DNA of 64,000 nucleotides from Entomortierella parvispora. Lineage: Eukaryota; Mortierellomycota; Mortierellomycetes; Mortierellales; Mortierellaceae. Below are positions 34,901-45,957 of the stretch, piece after piece; the first letter of the stretch is position 1; every line of letters starts with the position of its first letter. Location of the stretch: the NCBI GenBank assembly GCA_963573315.1, contig OY752141.1:4092001-4156000 (forward strand). Direction: 5' to 3'. The notes beneath the pieces were generated by a model. That model worked only from the letters and a program-made list of their open reading frames with translations, had not been told where the DNA came from and made no database searches. The translations under genes and the position numbers were made by a program.

Positions 34901-35211
34901 AAGGAGATGAGGAAGAAGAGGTGGCTGGACCGGACAATCACGATTACGACGCCCATTCTGCAGGACACGATTACGTCTATGACCAACAACATCTGCAGCA
35001 CGACTGTGAAGATGGAGACCTTGATGGTCACTACGAACAACCCGGACAAACACCCGCACCACCAGAAGGATACTATAGTAATGAATCCGAGCCTGGATCT
35101 GTTGTCGATCAGAGATTCGAGGACATGAGTCTACAGGGTGGTGTGTCAGGGACTGACGTAGATGAATTTGGAATTCAGAAGGACCAGTTGCTATACTCGC
35201 ATCAGCAATAG
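31925..35211 (+). CDS. F-BAR and RhoGAP domain protein (Rgd1/Rga7-like)
   Basis: Twelve exons: 31925-32401, 32521-32574, 32662-32937, 33038-33100, 33181-33321, 33417-33545, 33625-33748, 33824-33951, 34025-34154, 34219-34296, 34382-34628 and 34722-35211, giving 778 residues. A Ser/Gln-rich N-terminus (1-155) precedes an F-BAR domain: LPILLERVKQNLHSCKDLVS, then helices rich in Lys, Glu and Gln. A RhoGAP domain follows with the arginine finger at about R516 in NKGIYRVSG, then AWFRELPEPLL and NAMGPTNLGLIFGATLAG. F-BAR domains bind curved PIP2 membranes, and RhoGAPs switch off Rho GTPases; yeast relatives act in polarity and cytokinesis. The C-terminal 120 residues are Asp/Gly/Tyr-rich. All 11 introns are short and phase-consistent. 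Confidence 0.9.
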
Positions 35212-35248
35212 CAAGGAAGAAAGAGTCGAACTAGACTGGCGCAAAACC

Positions 35249-35254
35249 AATAAA
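35249..35254 (+). terminator. Probable poly(A) signal of the F-BAR/RhoGAP gene
   Basis: AATAAA lies 38 nt after the stop and 140 bp before the next start codon on the same strand. Confidence 0.55.
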
Positions 35255-35393
35255 AACGCCACCAATTTCAAAATCACGTGCACCGAGCTAGTGATGGAGC
35301 CAAGGTTGCATCATCACATTCAGCTCGGCTGCTCGTTCGTTCTCTGCTTCATTCTCTTTCCCACACACTCACTCCATACGCATTACATCCACA

Positions 35394-35827
35394 ATGAGCC
35401 TGTCAACATCTGACTTGGTACTTTGCACTGAGCTGGACAATTACAACTAATCCGACGCGCCGCCTGGAGGATTGACGACATTCATTCTCATCTTTGCCCT
35501 GTCCATCCTTCTTTATAGCAAGCTGCCTGGGCCGCTGGCACCCCTTTCCAGGCCCCCTTGGCCACCTCATCCTACCCTATCCTTGCTCTGACTACTTTGA
35601 CAGCTGGTCTGTTCTTTGCCGCCAAGTTTGGAATGTATGATGCATTCTTTTTTGTTTTTGGAATCAGGGAAGCTTGATAGATGAAGTTGACACTTTTTTT
35701 TTCTTGTTCCTTCTATAGTGCCGAGAAGCCAATCCTCGTGAATGATCTCGCTGCCTCGGTAGGCAGCTCAGTCTTTCTTGGATTCGGTATTGTGTTCTTG
35801 TTCCTCGCTGTTGGACTTTACGTGTAG
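35394..35827 (+). CDS. OST5: Oligosaccharyltransferase subunit OST5/TMEM258
   Basis: Three small exons, 35394-35417 (24 nt), 35519-35634 and 35719-35827, encode 82 residues, close to human TMEM258 (79). The protein has two membrane segments: YPILALTTLTAGLFFAAKFG and VFLGFGIVFLFLAVGLYV. The C-terminal block matches the family ending SLFMGFGVLFLLLWVGIYV almost position by position (recalled, not searched). The N-terminus contains the family-like TPFQAP. The subunit belongs to the ER oligosaccharyltransferase, which transfers glycans to Asn in nascent proteins. Splice sites are consensus and the phases (0, then 2) fit. No single exon exceeds 40 codons, so the gene is easily missed. It lies 182 bp downstream of the F-BAR gene on the same strand. 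Confidence 0.88.
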
Positions 35828-36664
35828 GAAGAGCGTGGACTATGGAGGACGCCAAGGGCATTAAAGAGGAATCACCCATTTGAAGAGACGAACCAACATA
35901 CCCAGAAACAAATACTATCTGTTGTCGATAACGATCTACGCTTCGGTGCATGGAAATCATGGAACGAGGATCCTTCTCATAGCTCGTACGGGCGACCATG
36001 TTGACTGCATGTGAAGAAAGACAAATAAAAAGTGAACAATGAATGAATGAATGGGCAAGCTCGTCCTTCTCGGCACTGGATGGATGGAGCTGATGTGCAA
36101 GGGCCAAGTGCCAAGTGCCGTAGCGTGGCGTGGCGGAGGACGCGAGGACGCACTGCAGGAGAGGGGTGAGGAAAGTGAAGAGAGGGGACAGGACGACAGC
36201 GGGATGGCTGACAGCCCCTGATTCAGAGGGTGCGTGTGCATTTGTTTATGCTGTCTAATTTGATTTGAATGGCATGGCATGCGATCCATCAGATGAGGAA
36301 GGAGGTCGCATGTTTGCATGTTGTGTGCACACGGCTGGCATGCCTATTTTTTTTGCTCTTTTCTCTTTCCTTGTCTTCTTTCTTCTTTCCTCTTTTCCTC
36401 CTTTATCCCTCTTCCTGCCTCTCTTCCTCATCCCTCACAGTACTGTCGTCACTGCTCCTGCCCCCTAGTCAACCTGCATCCCTGTCTCGTGCATTGCCTC
36501 ATTCATTCTCCCTCCCGCTCGACTCAACTCGGCATTTTCAACCGTGCGTTTACCCGCCACATCTTCCCGGCTGCCGTCTGATTTGCACCCAGTCACCCCT
36601 CATTACCTGCCTTCTCCATCCACCCCTTGCAGCTCCCTAGCCCCGTTCAGTCTCGACTGCCAGC
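35828..36664. other. Intergenic region with long CT-rich leader
   Basis: It holds the 3' end of OST5 and the promoter of the SIKE-like gene. A CT-rich tract covers about 36340-36660. No gene is supported. Confidence 0.45.
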
Positions 36665-38308
36665 ATGACTGTCGACGACAGTGTGATGCAAAAGCTCTGG
36701 AAGCTGACCAACGAGCTCACTGCCCAGCTGGTCTTCAACAGAAACGCGACCTTGGAGCTGAAGCAACAACTGGCCGATCTCCAGGTACGGCTGCACTAAG
36801 ACATTCTCTTTCTCCACCCTTAGTTCTAGGCCCCAGCTCTAACATGATCCGTCCTCTATACTTCAACCTCCCCTTGTTCTCGTAGGCAAAGACATCCCAG
36901 GGCCCAATCTCTATCACACAGGGTGTCTCCGCATATAACCCGCAAGGTAGGACGAGCCCATTACTTTTTTGCCTTGTTGCACCACTCATGGCGCCCAAAG
37001 CTCGCGTGGTTCGTGGTCGGCCTTGGCCCTTGTTCAGCTTAAGGTTATGAGCGCCCATTGACAATCCACCTCTTTATCTTTCATATTTCCATCCTCTGCA
37101 ATCATAGAGCATGCAGATTGGAGTCTAAGGATAGCCAACGAACGACTACAAGAGGAGAATGCACAATTACAGGAGCAGCTTCGGGAATATGAGAGGTGGA
37201 TGGAGTTTATCATGACAAAATTTCGACTTCAAAACGTAAGACATGGACTGACTTTGGAGCAGCCAGTCTACTATGTGGAAATGGTTCATAGTCCATTAAC
37301 ACATCTTTTTTTCTCCCTTTCTTCTAGTATGCGATGGCACAAAGTAGAAAAGAGGCTTTGCATGATGCTTACAGGATGGCAGAACAGGAAGGGGTAAGCC
37401 CCATGGTCACACGCATGCAGGGGGGAAGAAGAAGCAACTGGAGACCCATCTGCTACCTTTCCAAGTTCCCTGACTATGTTCTAATTCTCTTTACTGTCAT
37501 TCCGTCTGTCTGCTGGTAGGAACTCGCCGCTAAACTACAGCAGGAAAACGCGGTCCTGCAGGCTAGGCTGGTGGATGTTGGGGCCGTGGCGCGGAAGGCT
37601 ATAAGCGAAGAATACTACAACACAGAGTCAATCATCGAAACACTCGAGATGGAGAACCAGGGTCTGCGCGAGATGCTGGGCGTTGCGACAGATCATATGA
37701 ACACAATGGCAAATGCTGGAAACCGCGTATCGTTTCCCAGTACAGGATCCTACGCGGCTTCGAGCGGAAGTGACCGAGAGCCAATGCACCCCCACCACGA
37801 ACGCGAACATAACATAGTAGCCATGACCCCATCATCCGCGGCATCAACGCCAGCAGTGGCAGCAGCGGCAGCAGCGGCTACAACATCAACACATGGGACA
37901 CCCACGACCACCACCGCAAATGAGACAGCAGCCAGTTTAGCGAAGCAGGCTGCTCAAATGTCTTTGAATATCGCCGAGAGTGGTACTACTCTAAAGGCCA
38001 ACCTTGCTTCCGTCACCGAAATACCGATGGCGCCTGAGAAAGGCGCAGAAAAGCCCCCAAAGTCATTAACAGGGAGCGCGGCAAAAAAGAAGGCAGATGC
38101 AAAGACGGCATCGACCCCTGCACACTCGTCCGGAACATTGACCAAGGATGGGAAGGGGGGAATGACTATCAACACGACGATGTCAGGGACGAAGAAGAAC
38201 ACCATCAGCAGCAACTCGAGCGGTAGCAACAGTCAGGTCAGCAACGGTTCCACTGCCAACAACTCTACCGCCAAGAACCGGAAGCCGGCTCGAAAAACAA
38301 GATCATAG
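36665..38308 (+). CDS. SIKE/FGFR1OP2-like coiled-coil protein (probable STRIPAK component)
   Basis: Five exons, 36665-36784, 36886-36946, 37108-37235, 37328-37393 and 37520-38308, encode 387 residues. The first 180 residues form coiled coils. The blocks ENAQLQEQLREYERWMEFIM and AVARKAISEEYYNTESII, followed by ENQGLREMLGVA, align with recalled mammalian FGFR1OP2/SIKE1 (ENKELRTSLEEHQSALELIM and ENKGLREILQIT). In animals and in Sordaria (SCI1) such proteins belong to the STRIPAK phosphatase-kinase complex, which controls hyphal fusion, cell polarity and development. Membership here is inferred from family. The C-terminal 190 residues are Ala/Ser/Thr/Lys-rich and disordered, absent from the animal proteins, ending in a basic KNRKPARKTRS tail. 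Splice phases all agree. Confidence 0.82.
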
Positions 38309-39019
38309 CAAATATGCGAAAAAGACAAGACAGATCCAAGAAGAAAAAGAAAAGAGAAAAAGGCACCCTATATCCCAGCATTGACATTGTACCAAATCCA
38401 ACCAGGCCCAGCCCAGCCCTGTACCTGTGAAATAAACTTGCGCGCGCGCCCACAGACAAACACACAACAACACAACACAACAGATCACACACATGGAGGT
38501 ACAAAAAAATGTCATGGTGATGTCCGTGTGGTCCCCAGGACCGACTCCTATACTTTGGCGATGTTTGTTTGCGAGGGACATTTGCCCACTTTGACCTTAC
38601 AGCTAGCTGATGCAATGCAGGGCAGAGTGTTAGCCACGAAAGTGGATCCAGGGGTGAGGGATCGACCTGGGGCGGTGCTGACGAAGGAAGAAAGGGGGGC
38701 CGGGAGAAGAACGCGCGACTCGTGGGGTATCTCCACAGGAACAACTTTTTTTTTCTTTATTGGTTGGCGCGCTCTCTCTTTTTTTTTTTTTTCTTTGTCT
38801 TCTTCGACCTCTTCCTTTGTCCTCTTTCAATTCATCCATCCTTCAATTCATTCATCCATCCAATCTCTTGCCTCTCCACTTTTTTCATATTAGCATTCGC
38901 TCGACATCCCCCCAATCCACTGACACATACAAAAAGACGGACATTCCTTCCTCATTCACACCCGTTGTGGCCAACCTCGAAACTCAGGCACCTCTGCTAC
39001 AGCAGCCATCCCATCCTCC
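38309..39019. other. Intergenic region between the SIKE-like and SAC2-like genes
   Basis: It holds the SIKE-like 3' UTR with its AATAAA, a T/CT-rich tract (38745-38880) and the SAC2-like leader. No coding region is supported. Confidence 0.45.
38431..38436 (+). terminator. Probable poly(A) signal of the SIKE-like gene
   Basis: AATAAA lies about 120 nt past the stop codon. Confidence 0.5.
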
Positions 39020-42000
39020 ATGGACAATACCCAGGCTCCACCACTCCTTTCGTCCCCACCAACATCATCCAAGGACTCTTCCGGCAAAGATCCACTCAAG
39101 GACATTGATTGGGAAAAGGCAAGCCTGCAAAGGCCTGCACGGCCCTATGCGCGAATCCAACTGACCGTTGAGCCCGACCGATTCGTGCTCCAACCTCTCA
39201 TCGATCTTTCCTCCACAGCCCACAACGCTAGCTCTCCAGAAGGGAATGGACAGAGCAGCCAAGGAAGTAGCAGTGAGAGGGAGCAGCAGCAGCAGCAGCA
39301 AGAACATCTTCAGATTCTCTTTCAGACGGAAAAGGACAACGACCTCCTTCGACAACAGCAGGACGAGGGGAAGCAAGTTCAAGGGACTATCCCGACGCTG
39401 GATCAGGATCAAGATCAAGATCAGGCCACTGGTATCAAAGATAAAGAAAAGGAAACGGACCATGAGCAGAAGGGGGACCATGTCCAGCCTAAGGAAATAG
39501 CTGCCGGTGAGGCCCTATCCTTGAAGCCTATGACAGCCATGAATGCACCCGGAGCATCCTCTGGTCGGGTGTCTTTTATTGAACCTGGTGAGGGTTTTTT
39601 TTCTTCAGACACAAAGTTCAAGGACATATTTGTCATGGACGGGGCTAAACCGACTAGACTGCGATCTCTGTCCTTGTTTGCTCACGCCATTTCTTCTTCT
39701 CGGAAATACTGTAGGGACGTACACTCGATCCACTGGTGCCCGCGACTACGTAATCTACGGTTGCATCGGACTGTTGGATCTCCACACAGGTACTTTTTTT
39801 TGTTCTCGCCCCTACTGCTCGCTTGGCAAGCCAGCAAGACAAATTCATTCATTCGGACTAAATTGCGTGCTTTCGCTGTTTCATAGGACCCCACTTGATT
39901 GTCATTGCCTCTGTAAAGTCGCTAGGAGATGTCGAGGACAAGCCAGTGTTTGCGATAGACAGGGTCGCCATCTTGCCCATGGACGCACAAGAGTCCATGC
40001 AGGTCCTGGATCGATTGGCGCAAGAGTTGGACCTCTCTGCAGGATTGACAATCAGTTCAAAAGCACAGATCCTTGATTCGGAATCATCCAGCACTCTTGC
40101 TGCTTCAACCGTAGGGACACCTACTCTCGAGGCAGAGACCCCAGCAACCAACTCTGAGGCGACAGTCTCTGCGATACCTGTGAAATCGCCCAAGATTCGA
40201 TTCTCGTTTCTTGGTTTGAAGCAAGAGAAAACATTGCAGAAATCAGCGTCGAGTCCAAACATTCCAGTCAAGGAGACATTGGAAGGCCTTACCTCGGCGA
40301 CGAGTCCGTCAAGTCCTCTCAGCCCGAAGCGGGTATCATTTGAGGTGCCAAAGCTGAATATCGACGGCGAGAATATAGGTGAGGGTGGTGTTCAGACTGA
40401 GACAACGGCAGTATCCAAGACTGGACAACCAGGATTCTTTACAAAGCTGAAAGACAGTATGAAGAGCAGAAAAAGCCTGGATGATACGACTCGACCTCAA
40501 CCTTCGGATCTTGATGGAGACGCTTACTCGTCTGCAGCACTGGAAACCAATGTTGAGACGGGTGCAAATCATGAAGAGGAACATCCGACTACCACTATTG
40601 ATACTAGCAGTCCTCAAGTTTCCCGCCCTGCAGCCTCCCCGAAATCACCCTCGGCTTTAGATGCAGCAGAAAAATTTGTGCTCAACTCGACAAAGCAGCT
40701 TGCCGATTGGGGTGAAGAGGCCGTGGCTGGCGTCTTGAAAAGCTCTGCGTCTTTTTCGCTTTCCAAATCTGCAAAGGCCATGGATGATGACCATCAGGAG
40801 AAAGAAGTACAGGACAGTACACAGGTGAAGGTTCTGGGTCAGGTTCCAGTTAATGGGGGAGGAGAGGAGGCGGAACGAAACAAGTCATTGGATCGAAGAG
40901 TGATTCGGGAAATGTCATCGATTTTCGGGACGGGATTTTACTTTTCGACAGAGTTGAACTTGCTGTCGTCGATGCAGAAGCGATCGGATTTTGCAAGGGA
41001 ACACCCAGCGGAGGAAATACCACTTTGGTACCAAGTCGATCGGCGGTTCTGGTGGAATGAACACTTGTCAAAGGAATTTCTTGAGATTGAGGTATTTGCA
41101 AGACTGGTAGAGATGTTTGGCTAGAGGAATTGAAGGGTTTACTGACTCTCTTGTTCAATTGAATACATAGGCAAACGGCTACGTGCTCCCGATCATGCAG
41201 GGATACGTCGAGATTGAGCCATGCGAGATCGAGGAGCAGCCATTTGAGTTTACGTTGATTTCTAGGAGAAGCAAGGAGAGGTCTGGTCTTCGATATCAAA
41301 GGCGTGGTATCGATGAGAGTGGAAATACGGCCAACTTTGTTGAGACGGAGCAACTTTTGCGCATCACTGTAAGCCATTTCTTGATTGCATTTCACGGAAT
41401 AGAGGCCATGCTGTTAGTATATTGTAGATCTGACTTGCTTGTTTTTCCTCTCATTGATAAGCGTGATGACAGCGACCACCAAGTGTCGTTTGTGCAGACC
41501 CGAGGGTCGATTCCGCTCTTTTGGTCCCAGTCGCCGTACCGTCTAAAGCCGATCCCCATCATGGAGAGGAGCGAGGAAGAAAACGAACTGGGATTTCAGA
41601 AACATGTTCACAGTCAGATGGAACAGTACGGTCGACAGATCTTTATCAGTCTCGTAGAGCAACATGGGCGAGAGGTCATTGCAGGATCGGCCTATACACA
41701 CTATGTCAATAAGTTGGCAGAGCCTCAAGTCAGGTAAAAATATGCAAAGACTTTTTTTTTGCTGCTGTTTAAAGTGTACGGACTTTTTTGCTAATTAAAA
41801 GTCCTGCCAAATAACTAGATATGTCGAGTTTGACTTTCACGAGCAGTGCAGAGGCATGAAATATGAGAATATCGATCGATTAATCAAGAGCCTAGAAATT
41901 CCAATCCAAGAACTTGGCTATTGCTGGTTGGCCCCTAGGAAGGACGGTGTCGATCGTGCTGATGACGCCTCTTTTGAACGACTGTACGAACAAAAGGGCG

Positions 42001-44336
42001 TCATCCGGACAAATTGCATGGACTGTCTGGATCGTACCAATGTTGTTCAGAGCGCTGTGGGACGTCACATCCTTAATCATCAGCTCTTGCGGCTCGGAAT
42101 TGCATCCTTCCCTGACAAGGGACTTTCGGTATATGAGGACTTTGAGAACGTATTCAATCATGTCTGGGCCAACAATGGAGATGCCATCAGTCGAGAGTAT
42201 GCGGGAACGAGTGCCCTTAAGGGAGACTTTACGAGGACAGGAAAGAGAAACCTTCAAGGGATGGTCAACGATGCAACAAACTCGATTGCGAGAATGTATC
42301 AGAACACGTTCAAGGATTACTTTCGACAGGCTGCTATCGACTATTTGCTGGGTATGGCCGATGTGGATGTGTTCAAGAACCTACAGACGACCGCGTTTGG
42401 AACTGTGGTCGTGCCTCCTCCGATCCTGCCACCGGTGACAGAACAACAAGCAGAGCAACAGATGCAGACCTCGGCCTCTGAATCCGCTCTTCCTTCGCTC
42501 CTGCTAGCGCAAGACGGTAGTACGTCAGCGGTCGGGTCAAAGTCTGTAGGTTTACTGCCTTCATTGATCCCACTGGATCAGACTCAGCAGGAACCCTCGC
42601 TCGTGGATGAAAAGTCGGACGAGGCCTGGGTCCGTGTTCGTGAGGCGGCCATCGAGACATCAGCCGAGATCGTGATTTCTCCGGGCGAGGAACGTTGGAA
42701 GGGATGGACTTTTATCTGCTGCTCAAATGAGATCAGTAGTGCCCTCACGTCTGCTTCGTCGCCGTATTCCTCTCCTCAACAGCCTTCGAAGCGTGCAAAC
42801 TCTTCTGCTTCTTCTTCTCCCCTCAGGAAGAAGTCGGCTTGGTCCAAGGTCATTCCCCTTGTGGATTCGTTAGAGTCCAAGAAGCCAGATTCCGGAAAAG
42901 AGGAGGTCCCGCCTGTGTTTTACGATGAAAAGATTGTCCTTTTGACAGAAAAGGCTCTCTACATTTGCACGTACGACTACGAGATGGAAAAGGTGCTCGA
43001 ATTTTGGAGATTGGCGTTGGAGAAGATGACAGGGATCGATAAAGGCGCCTATTTCGTGACAGCGCAGGATACCTCGCGGTTGGGACAGGATCCTTTGGAA
43101 AATTATGGATTCGCAGTCATTTACCGTGCTAGCGCCGCAGGAGAGACGCTCAGAGTCAACAGTGGGAGTGTTCGGAACCGAAGGATGATGGGTGCGCAAA
43201 GGACACCGCTGGCGGAGGCTACGGACCTGGAGTTGGTCCAGGAGGAGGAGGAGGAGGCTGTAGATGATGAAGGCAAGATCGTGGCGGGAAGGGAATCAAA
43301 TACATCTGTATCTGGATTCAACGGCATCGCGTCTGAGGAGGAGGATGGACGGTCGGCCAAGAGTATACTCAAGGGCGAAGCCAAGGACTTTAATACGGTT
43401 CGGTTCAAAATTGTGAAGCATCCCGAGACGTCCATCGTTCCCTTTGTTTCGTCCTCTTCGACTTCAGACTCTACGGGTCTGCAAAAGAAGGCGAATCCCT
43501 CAGGTTACAAGCGCACGGCCCAGGACTGTGTCGAATGGGTGGTCACAGAGATTGTACAAGCCAGATGCGAACTCATCTCGGTGGCTGAGAAGGGATTTGG
43601 ATCGGGTTCTGCTTCTGCTGCTGGATTAGAGACTCCTCCTCTTTCTGAAAAGACAAGCCAGCATGGAGCTTCCCCAAGCGAGGAATACACAGGGCTGCAG
43701 TCTGCGGTACAGGTCGACTTGGTGATTAGGGACCGAGTTCTTCAAAGCTTGGAAGTCGCGGCACAGCTTGAAGCTGGGTCCTTGAAGGGAGCGTCACTGG
43801 CGTCAACGGTGGATCCGGTTAAGAAAACGAAAAAGTCGTTTTCGTCCTTCTTTACGTCCTCTTTAGCCCTCAACAAGGCCGCACTTCAGCAGCAGCAGCA
43901 GCCGCAGCTGCAGGAACCAGCAAAGTCGTCCTTGTTCGCTCCTCAGTCCTCGGCGAACAACAAGTCTTGGCTGAAAAAGTTTTCATTCGGGAATACCAGC
44001 AGCACAGACGAAGATTTCGAGGACACGGACGAGGAGGACACGCTGGAGCGAAGACAGCGACGACGATTTCGAAAGCCAATGGCCAAGGATTCGGGACCAT
44101 CATTGAACCCGTCAGAGACCCAAGGCTTGGTCACGGCCGCTGCGGCCGTGGAGGCTCATCTGCAACAGAAACAACAACGACAGCAGGAGCAATCAACGCT
44201 GACCCAGGCGCAGGCTCAGAACGGGGTGGAGTCTTCAGTGTCGTCGTTGGCTCCGAGCATCGGTCAACCTGCTGCAGGACCACGCAATGGTGGAGGAGTA
44301 TTTGCGAAGTTCAAGCAGGCGGTCAAGAACCTTTAG
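39020..44336 (+). CDS. SAC2/INPP5F-type phosphoinositide phosphatase
   Basis: Six exons, 39020-39587, 39715-39789, 39887-41091, 41171-41368, 41462-41733 and 41819-44336, encode 1,611 residues. The Sac domain starts with RPYARIQLTVEPDRFVLQPL, continues with DYVIYGCIGLLDLHTGPHLI, and is interrupted by a Ser/Pro-rich insert of about 250 residues. It resumes with EIPLWYQVDRRFWWNEHL, TRGSIPLFWSQSPYRLKPIP and the catalytic CX5R motif RTNCMDCLDRTNVVQ at about residue 835. An hSac2-like region follows (DEKIVLLTEKALYICTYDYE, then ENYGFAVIYR). Sac2 enzymes remove the 4-phosphate from phosphoinositides on early endosomes. The C-terminus is Gln/Ser-rich and acidic. Exon 1 ends in GTGAGG; reading on in frame would miss the conserved RSTGARDYVIYG segment. 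Confidence 0.88.
39282..39302. repeat. CAG trinucleotide run coding Gln
   Basis: A run of CAG units in exon 1 of the SAC2-like gene, encoding a short polyglutamine. Confidence 0.75.
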
Positions 44337-44369
44337 CGTACAATTTATTGTATAAATTCTGCGGGTTAT

Positions 44370-45390
44370 GCCTCATGTCCAAAGTGGTTAGAGTTTTATT
44401 GATTTCGGGTGCGTTTCCAAGAGCCAGCGCTCCACTGTTATTCTTGAACGAATCTCGTACAAATCGAGAGGATGTGTTGGCATCATTTTTTCTGCGACAA
44501 GAGAGGAGAATGGAGGGGTTGGTGATTGGAGCACAAAATGTGTTTAAGTGAGAAACGGGGCGAGAAGAGAGTGATTTCAACTTCAAAAGTTCTGCCCAGC
44601 TGTGCCCCACGACAGTTGTTTGCTGCGAGTGGCTTTGCAGGAGGGGACAGTGACTTGACTTCTCATGAGGAACCAGCGCAAGCCGAGTACTGAAGAAATT
44701 ACTGGGAACTTGACGACGTCTTGTATTTCTCGACAACACTAAATCCAGAATTTGGGAGGATAGGGTGGTAAATTCTGCATGGAATTCACACTGAAGAATC
44801 ATCAGGGCAATGTTCATCTTGGAATACCTCTGACAATGTATGATCGCCTTTACTATTATATATTCTACTGATGAATATTAAGGATCGGTTTGCTTTGAGT
44901 GTCTCTGCCAGTGCTTGTTTTCCATCTTCCAAGATTGAATTGCCCCTCATATCCAAAGAGCACAGAGTTCGGTTGATCATGAGTGTCTCCGACAGCGCCT
45001 GAGCTCCTTCATCCCTAATTGATTTGTTGCACATGTCCAAGGTTGAAAGACTTGAGTTGACCAAAAGTGCCTCTGACATTGCTTCCGCCCCTGCCCTTCC
45101 AATCGAATTGCGACGCAGATACTTATGAGCTTTTCTTTCCCCACAGGCCTGCAAGAAAAAAAACCATTGGTAGATGCCCGGATTGCAAGATGTCGAACGA
45201 AGGGCCGGATTCTCCCGAGAGACTCTTCAGGGAGGCCTTTCTCTGAACAGATGACAAAGTCGTACAGGCGGGGCGTGAAGGAGAGGTTCCAGTAGACACT
45301 CACGCGCACACAGGGTGCAAGATCTCTATGGCCAAGGATCCTAGCAATTCGCGAGAGAATCTCGGGCAGTTCGAGAGGATGAATCAACAT
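44370..45390 (-). pseudogene. Decayed F-box/RI-type LRR gene
   Basis: From 45390 the minus strand encodes an F-box-like start (PLELPEILSRIARILGHRDL, APCVRVSVYWNLSF) up to about 45160, then shifts frame. From 45154 to 44786 another frame carries three RI-type leucine-rich units (NSSLSTLDMCNKSIRDEGAQ, NRTLCSLDMRGNSILEDG) and stops. A further degenerate unit (NKTLTTLDMRHNP) sits near 44370-44440 in yet another open frame. Intact genes of this family keep the F-box and many 28-residue LRRs in one frame, so this looks like a deletion-riddled remnant. A GTGAGT at 45303 and a TTTCTTGCAG acceptor near 45150 could splice it into a mini-gene, but the GTGAGT falls inside conserved F-box codons. No substrate or role is implied. 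Confidence 0.6.
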
Positions 45391-45957
45391 TATTTTCTGT
45401 ATCGTTAAAACGGATCAAGAATACGACGCAAGCGGATAAGGAAGATTGATGTGCAGAAAGAAAGAAATTGAGAAAGAGCAAAACAGTGACTGAATCTCTG
45501 ATCCTCGAATCTTTTTGTACTCGATTTTGTGCAACCACCTCGCCCCCAGCAACTGTGTCTGAGTAGCACGCCCCCAGTAACTGGGTCTGAGTAGCAAGCT
45601 GTGAAAAGCAGCGACCTGACAACTCCAGGAGAACTTATTCAAAGTTCACATGCCTGGCTAGCGGCGATTACATATCTGAGAGGGTCCATTTTCTGACCTC
45701 TGACGTTGATTTCTTGTCTCCTTCCCAGTTAGAGGAACCGTAGGACATTCATTTATTTGGGTGTTGGTAATTTACATTATAGTTTGGTCCTACTATCATT
45801 CTTTTGTTTGCTTATACAGTTCCTAGTGATCCATGGCCATTTGGTGTCTATGTTCAAAAAAAAAAAAAAAAAGGGGGGGGGGGATATTGGTCAGCTTTCT
45901 TTGAAAGGTGACTAGTGAAAAGTCCTCATCCTTGAACATTAAATTTGTGAAGATCTA
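45391..45957. other. Intergenic region with A/G homopolymers
   Basis: It contains 17 A followed by 11 G at 45856-45883 on the plus strand and a short repeated motif around 45545-45600 (GTCTGAGTAGCA twice). No gene is supported. Confidence 0.45.

Noticed and set aside
39588-39608. A 21-nt intron in the SAC2-like gene (GTGAGG to TTCAG)
   Set aside because: It is too short to splice. The same donor with the acceptor at 39713-39714 gives a normal intron and restores the conserved ARDYVIYG segment.
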